Positions 61,720 to 64,000 of a DNA stretch of 64,000 nt are shown one piece after another. The translations under genes were made by a program, and so were the position numbers. The stretch spans positions 682,001 to 746,000 of the forward strand of contig JAEEVF010000001.1 of the NCBI GenBank assembly GCA_016290775.1, in the 5' to 3' direction. Under the pieces are notes generated by a model. The model ran no database searches and was not told where the DNA came from. It saw nothing but the letters and a program-made list of their open reading frames with translations. The first letter of the stretch is position 1. Every line of letters begins with the position of its first letter. The stretch is from Acetatifactor sp. (GTDB lineage: Bacteria > Bacillota > Clostridia > Lachnospirales > Lachnospiraceae).

Positions 61720-62385
61720 CTAAACCCCGTTTTTCTTACAGATCTCCTTTAAGCAACAGATTTCACAATGTGGCTTGGTCCTCGCGGTACATACTGCCCT
61801 GCCATGGTCCACAAGCCTGTGACAAAGCTCGTTCCCTTCCTCTGGCGGAATGATCTTCCAAAGCTCACGTTCCACCTTCCCTGGCTCGCTTATATTTTCG
61901 ACGAGGCCAATTCGGTTGGACAAGCGAATGCAATGAGTATCAGTCACAATGGCCGGCTTTCCGTACACGTCTCCCAGGATCAGATTAGCACTTTTCCTGC
62001 CTACTCCAGGCAGTGCAAGTAGTTCTTCCATCGTATCCGGCACAATGCCGTGATACTTGTCGCGAAGCATCTTCATGCAGGCACTGATGTCCCTAGCCTT
62101 ACTATTTCCAAGTCCGCAGGGATGAACCAGCTTTTCGATCTCGTTCACTTCAGCATCTGCCAGTGCTTCCACGGTCGGAAAACGGCGATACAAGTCTTCC
62201 ACGACGACATTGACTCTCGCATCCGTACACTGCGCCGCAAGGCGAACGCTGACAAGCAGCTTCCATGCCTGCTCCCTGTCATAGGTTAAGGTACAGGAGG
62301 AATCAGGATATTGCATCTTCAAGCGTTCAATGACCTGGAGCGCCAAGGCTTTTCTTTTCTTTAACGGATCTGTGCTTCTTTTCAT
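61720..62385 (-). CDS. nth: Endonuclease III
   Basis: The 221-residue DNA glycosylase/AP lyase removes oxidised pyrimidines. The helix-hairpin-helix LPGVGRKSANLILGDVYGKP holds the catalytic Lys, and VTDTHCIRLSNRIGLV the catalytic Asp. Cluster cysteines occur as C-x7-C-x2-C-x5-C in VCTARTKPHCEICCLKEIC, one residue longer in the first spacer than the usual x6. GAGGG precedes the ATG. It is second or third in the rlmH-nth-pdp run. Confidence 0.94.
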   Translation of the reverse strand: MKRSTDPLKKRKALALQVIERLKMQYPDSSCTLTYDREQAWKLLVSVRLAAQCTDARVNVVVEDLYRRFPTVEALADAEVNEIEKLVHPCGLGNSKARDISACMKMLRDKYHGIVPDTMEELLALPGVGRKSANLILGDVYGKPAIVTDTHCIRLSNRIGLVENISEPGKVERELWKIIPPEEGNELCHRLVDHGRAVCTARTKPHCEICCLKEICKKNGV

Positions 62386-62408
62386 CCGATCCCTCGTCTG
62401 ATCAACAG

Positions 62409-62888
62409 TTATTTGTGATAGGGTTCACCATGCATGATGCGAAATCCGCGGTAGATCTGTTCGCAAAGGATCACTCGCATGAGCTGATGAGGAAAGGTCA
62501 TGTCCGAAAAGCTGATCGCTTGATCAGACTTCTTACATACTGCTTCGGAAAGCCCTAAAGACCCTCCGATGACGAACATGATCTGACCCTTTCCCTTTAC
62601 GGCTGCGTTTTCGATAAACCTGGAAAATGCAACTGAATCCATCTTTCTCCCGGCGATCTCCAAGGTGGCAACGAAAGACTCCTCTTTTAGCTTAGCAAGA
62701 AGTCTTTCTCCTTCCTTGTCACGGATCTGCGTCTGCATTGCATCGCTTGCGTTATCCGGCGTCTGTTCATCAGCCACTTCTATGATCTCAAGCTTGCAAT
62801 ATCTGCTAAGTCTTTTCTCAAACTCAGCGATCGCATCACGGTAAAAAGCTTCTTTGATCTTACCTACGCAAAGTATCGTGATCTTCAT
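62409..62888 (-). CDS. rlmH: 23S rRNA pseudouridine-1915 N3-methyltransferase
   Basis: The 159-residue SPOUT-fold enzyme methylates the modified base in helix 69 of 23S rRNA. MKITILCVGKIKEAFYRDAI, FVIGGSLGLSEAV and the end QIYRGFRIMHGEPYHK are diagnostic. It starts 6 bases after the zinc-ribbon gene stops and has only a weak ribosome site, which suggests coupling. Confidence 0.96.
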   Translation of the reverse strand: MKITILCVGKIKEAFYRDAIAEFEKRLSRYCKLEIIEVADEQTPDNASDAMQTQIRDKEGERLLAKLKEESFVATLEIAGRKMDSVAFSRFIENAAVKGKGQIMFVIGGSLGLSEAVCKKSDQAISFSDMTFPHQLMRVILCEQIYRGFRIMHGEPYHK

Positions 62889-62893
62889 GACAA

Positions 62894-63766
62894 TTACTTT
62901 TCAGGGAATACCATTTCATAAACGACGTCGTCCACGAACCTGTCCAGGAAATCCTGATCCAGATTCATGAACTGGTGATTGATCCTTGCCTTGATCAGTT
63001 CGTTTCTCGGGAAGAACAACGAATCACCTTCAAGACTCGGATCACGCATTTTGATATAACGGTCTATATCCTCGCCGCGAAGGTTTTCCTTACACCAAGT
63101 CTCCAATGAAGCCTTAAGACTGTTCTCGGATTCCACGTCCTTTACAAAGCTCTTTGCATTGCGGAACGACACGAAGCCCATGATCACAAAAATCAGGCAA
63201 AGGCCGCCAAGAACGCCAAAGAACAGGTACGCGCCTTTAAAGAATGCAGGCAACGGAATGATTCCAAGAAGACTTAATGCCACGAAGGCAATGCCGAGGA
63301 GGCCGACAAGCAAAAGGCTCCAGGCAGCCGCCTTGTTTTCTTCCATCTTCTTGGCACTGCTCTCGTAAACCTTTGCTTTTTTCGGAGCACTCGCGGCTGC
63401 GATCTCCCTTTTGATCATTTCCTGTTGCTCAGGCGTCGCATTGGCCAGCGCTTCTTCCTGTGCCTTCTTCTGAACGCCGCTCATATATTCATTCATGAAT
63501 GTCTGAGTGATGCTTTCGGCCTTTTGGAACTCATTCTTTGGAACTTCGACGGAAAAAACATTCTTTTCAGGAACAAAATTATATGCAGTCTTGCTGATGC
63601 CATTTGCAACCAGGAACTCGCCCAATTTCTTCATCAGGTCTTCGTCGCCAAACAGAACGGGGACAAAAGGATTCTCATCCAAAGATTCCACCAATTCCGC
63701 TCCGCAATCCGCACAAACCTTGATCCCGGGACGGTACTCATTCTTACAGATCGGACACCATGCCAT
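62894..63766 (-). CDS. Zinc-ribbon membrane protein of unknown function
   Basis: The 290-residue protein starts with a zinc ribbon, WCPICKNEYRPGIKVCADCG (Cys 4, 7, 18, 21). A DUF2007-like region follows (about 35-95, VPVLFGDEDLMKKLGEFLVA). Two membrane helices (about 147-169 and 176-200) and a cytoplasmic tail come next. The tail (DRYIKMRDPSLEGDSLFF, AGAIN-like KARINHQFMNLDQDFLDRFV) has no known motif. Its role is unknown; a sensor or adaptor in the membrane is possible. GGTGG is upstream of the ATG. It follows the glutamate synthase gene by 24 bases. Confidence 0.8.
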   Translation of the reverse strand: MAWCPICKNEYRPGIKVCADCGAELVESLDENPFVPVLFGDEDLMKKLGEFLVANGISKTAYNFVPEKNVFSVEVPKNEFQKAESITQTFMNEYMSGVQKKAQEEALANATPEQQEMIKREIAAASAPKKAKVYESSAKKMEENKAAAWSLLLVGLLGIAFVALSLLGIIPLPAFFKGAYLFFGVLGGLCLIFVIMGFVSFRNAKSFVKDVESENSLKASLETWCKENLRGEDIDRYIKMRDPSLEGDSLFFPRNELIKARINHQFMNLDQDFLDRFVDDVVYEMVFPEK

Positions 63767-63790
63767 ACCCTAAACCACCCTTTCTTCGCT

Positions 63791-64000
63791 TTATTTGCTC
63801 AGATATTCGTCAATTCCCTTTGCAGCGGCCTTTCCTGCCCCCATTGCAAGAATAACGGTTGCTGCGCCTGTTACGGCATCGCCGCCGGCATATACGCCTT
63901 CCTTCGTGGTCTTACCATTCTCTTCATCTGCGATGATGCACTTCCACTTGTTAGTCTCAAGACCTGCCGTCGTAGAAGAGATCAGCGGGTTCGGTGAAGT
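63791..64000 (-). CDS. gltD: Glutamate synthase small subunit-like NADPH oxidoreductase, C-terminal part
   Basis: This is the last 69 residues of a gene whose start lies beyond the right edge. It carries EGVYAGGDAVTGAATVILAM, the conserved FAD-binding end of GltD/NADPH-dependent glutamate synthase-like enzymes, followed by GAGKAAAKGIDEYLSK. The full enzyme would pass electrons from NADPH to glutamate synthase or to an electron-bifurcating partner such as NfnB. With only the end visible I cannot separate GltD from NfnB/SudA-type enzymes. It is the first known member of the gltD-zinc ribbon-rlmH-nth-pdp run. Confidence 0.85.
   Translation of the reverse strand, partial: TSPNPLISSTTAGLETNKWKCIIADEENGKTTKEGVYAGGDAVTGAATVILAMGAGKAAAKGIDEYLSK

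Overview
The window reads as a stretch of chromosome from an anaerobic, Gram-positive member of the Clostridia, most likely the family Lachnospiraceae. This is inferred from gene content: a GGGtGRT/NifU-like pair, DUF1292, DUF896, a DUF1015 gene near serCA, a COG2509/HI0933 flavoprotein pair, and good AGGAGG-type ribosome binding sites with sigma-A-like promoters. Most genes lie on the minus strand. Only a small lipoprotein, a 93-residue protein, aroC and a DUF1292 gene lie on the plus strand. I see no insertion sequence, phage gene or CRISPR array.

Layout. 1-389: start of a homocysteine S-methyltransferase. 591-2936: lipoprotein, then the NifU-like/GGGtGRT pair. 3048-9443: argH-asd-(EAL phosphodiesterase)-topB, read leftward from one promoter. 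9519-20274: a surface-sugar island. It holds pseudaminic-acid genes (PseI fused to a GNAT domain, PseG, PseF, a GT52-like transferase), a tRNA-Thr, and a seven-gene module with its own consensus promoter. That module encodes a DUF4910 protein, an AMP-forming ligase, a VOC protein, a cyclase-family protein, a carrier protein, an AAC(3)-like acyltransferase and an HMGL-type aldolase. 20318-24936: DUF1015, glgB and mscS. 25186-28075: a small protein, a complex palindromic element and serC-serA. 28194-34384: leuB-ilvD-ilvB plus an L,D-transpeptidase, with a second palindromic element between ilvD and ilvB. 34530-38176: yajC, tgt and a chemotaxis-receptor-like protein. 38381-46798: aroC, manC, a Na/Pi cotransporter, a GT2, a sugar-phosphate transferase and a lactonase. 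46855-49130: a GlgX-like pseudoenzyme and DUF1292. 49253-60317: a run of housekeeping genes (phoH, ybeY, flippase-like, two flavoproteins, proB, DUF896-cyclo-ligase fusion, gltX, helicase). 60400-64000: pyrimidine-nucleoside phosphorylase, nth, rlmH, a zinc-ribbon membrane protein and the end of a glutamate synthase small subunit.

How the genes fit together. The island at 9.5-20.3 kb looks like a pathway that builds a pseudaminic-type nonulosonate, activates it with CMP and transfers it. A separately transcribed ligase/carrier/acyltransferase module could make and attach an unusual acyl group. The acyl step is inference. PseB and PseC are not in the window. Other notable items are a glucan branching enzyme with Asp to Glu at a catalytic position, a GlgX relative that has lost all its catalytic residues, a receptor with a sugar-binding-protein domain predicted to sit in the cytoplasm, and two long, structured, GC-rich palindromic elements between genes.
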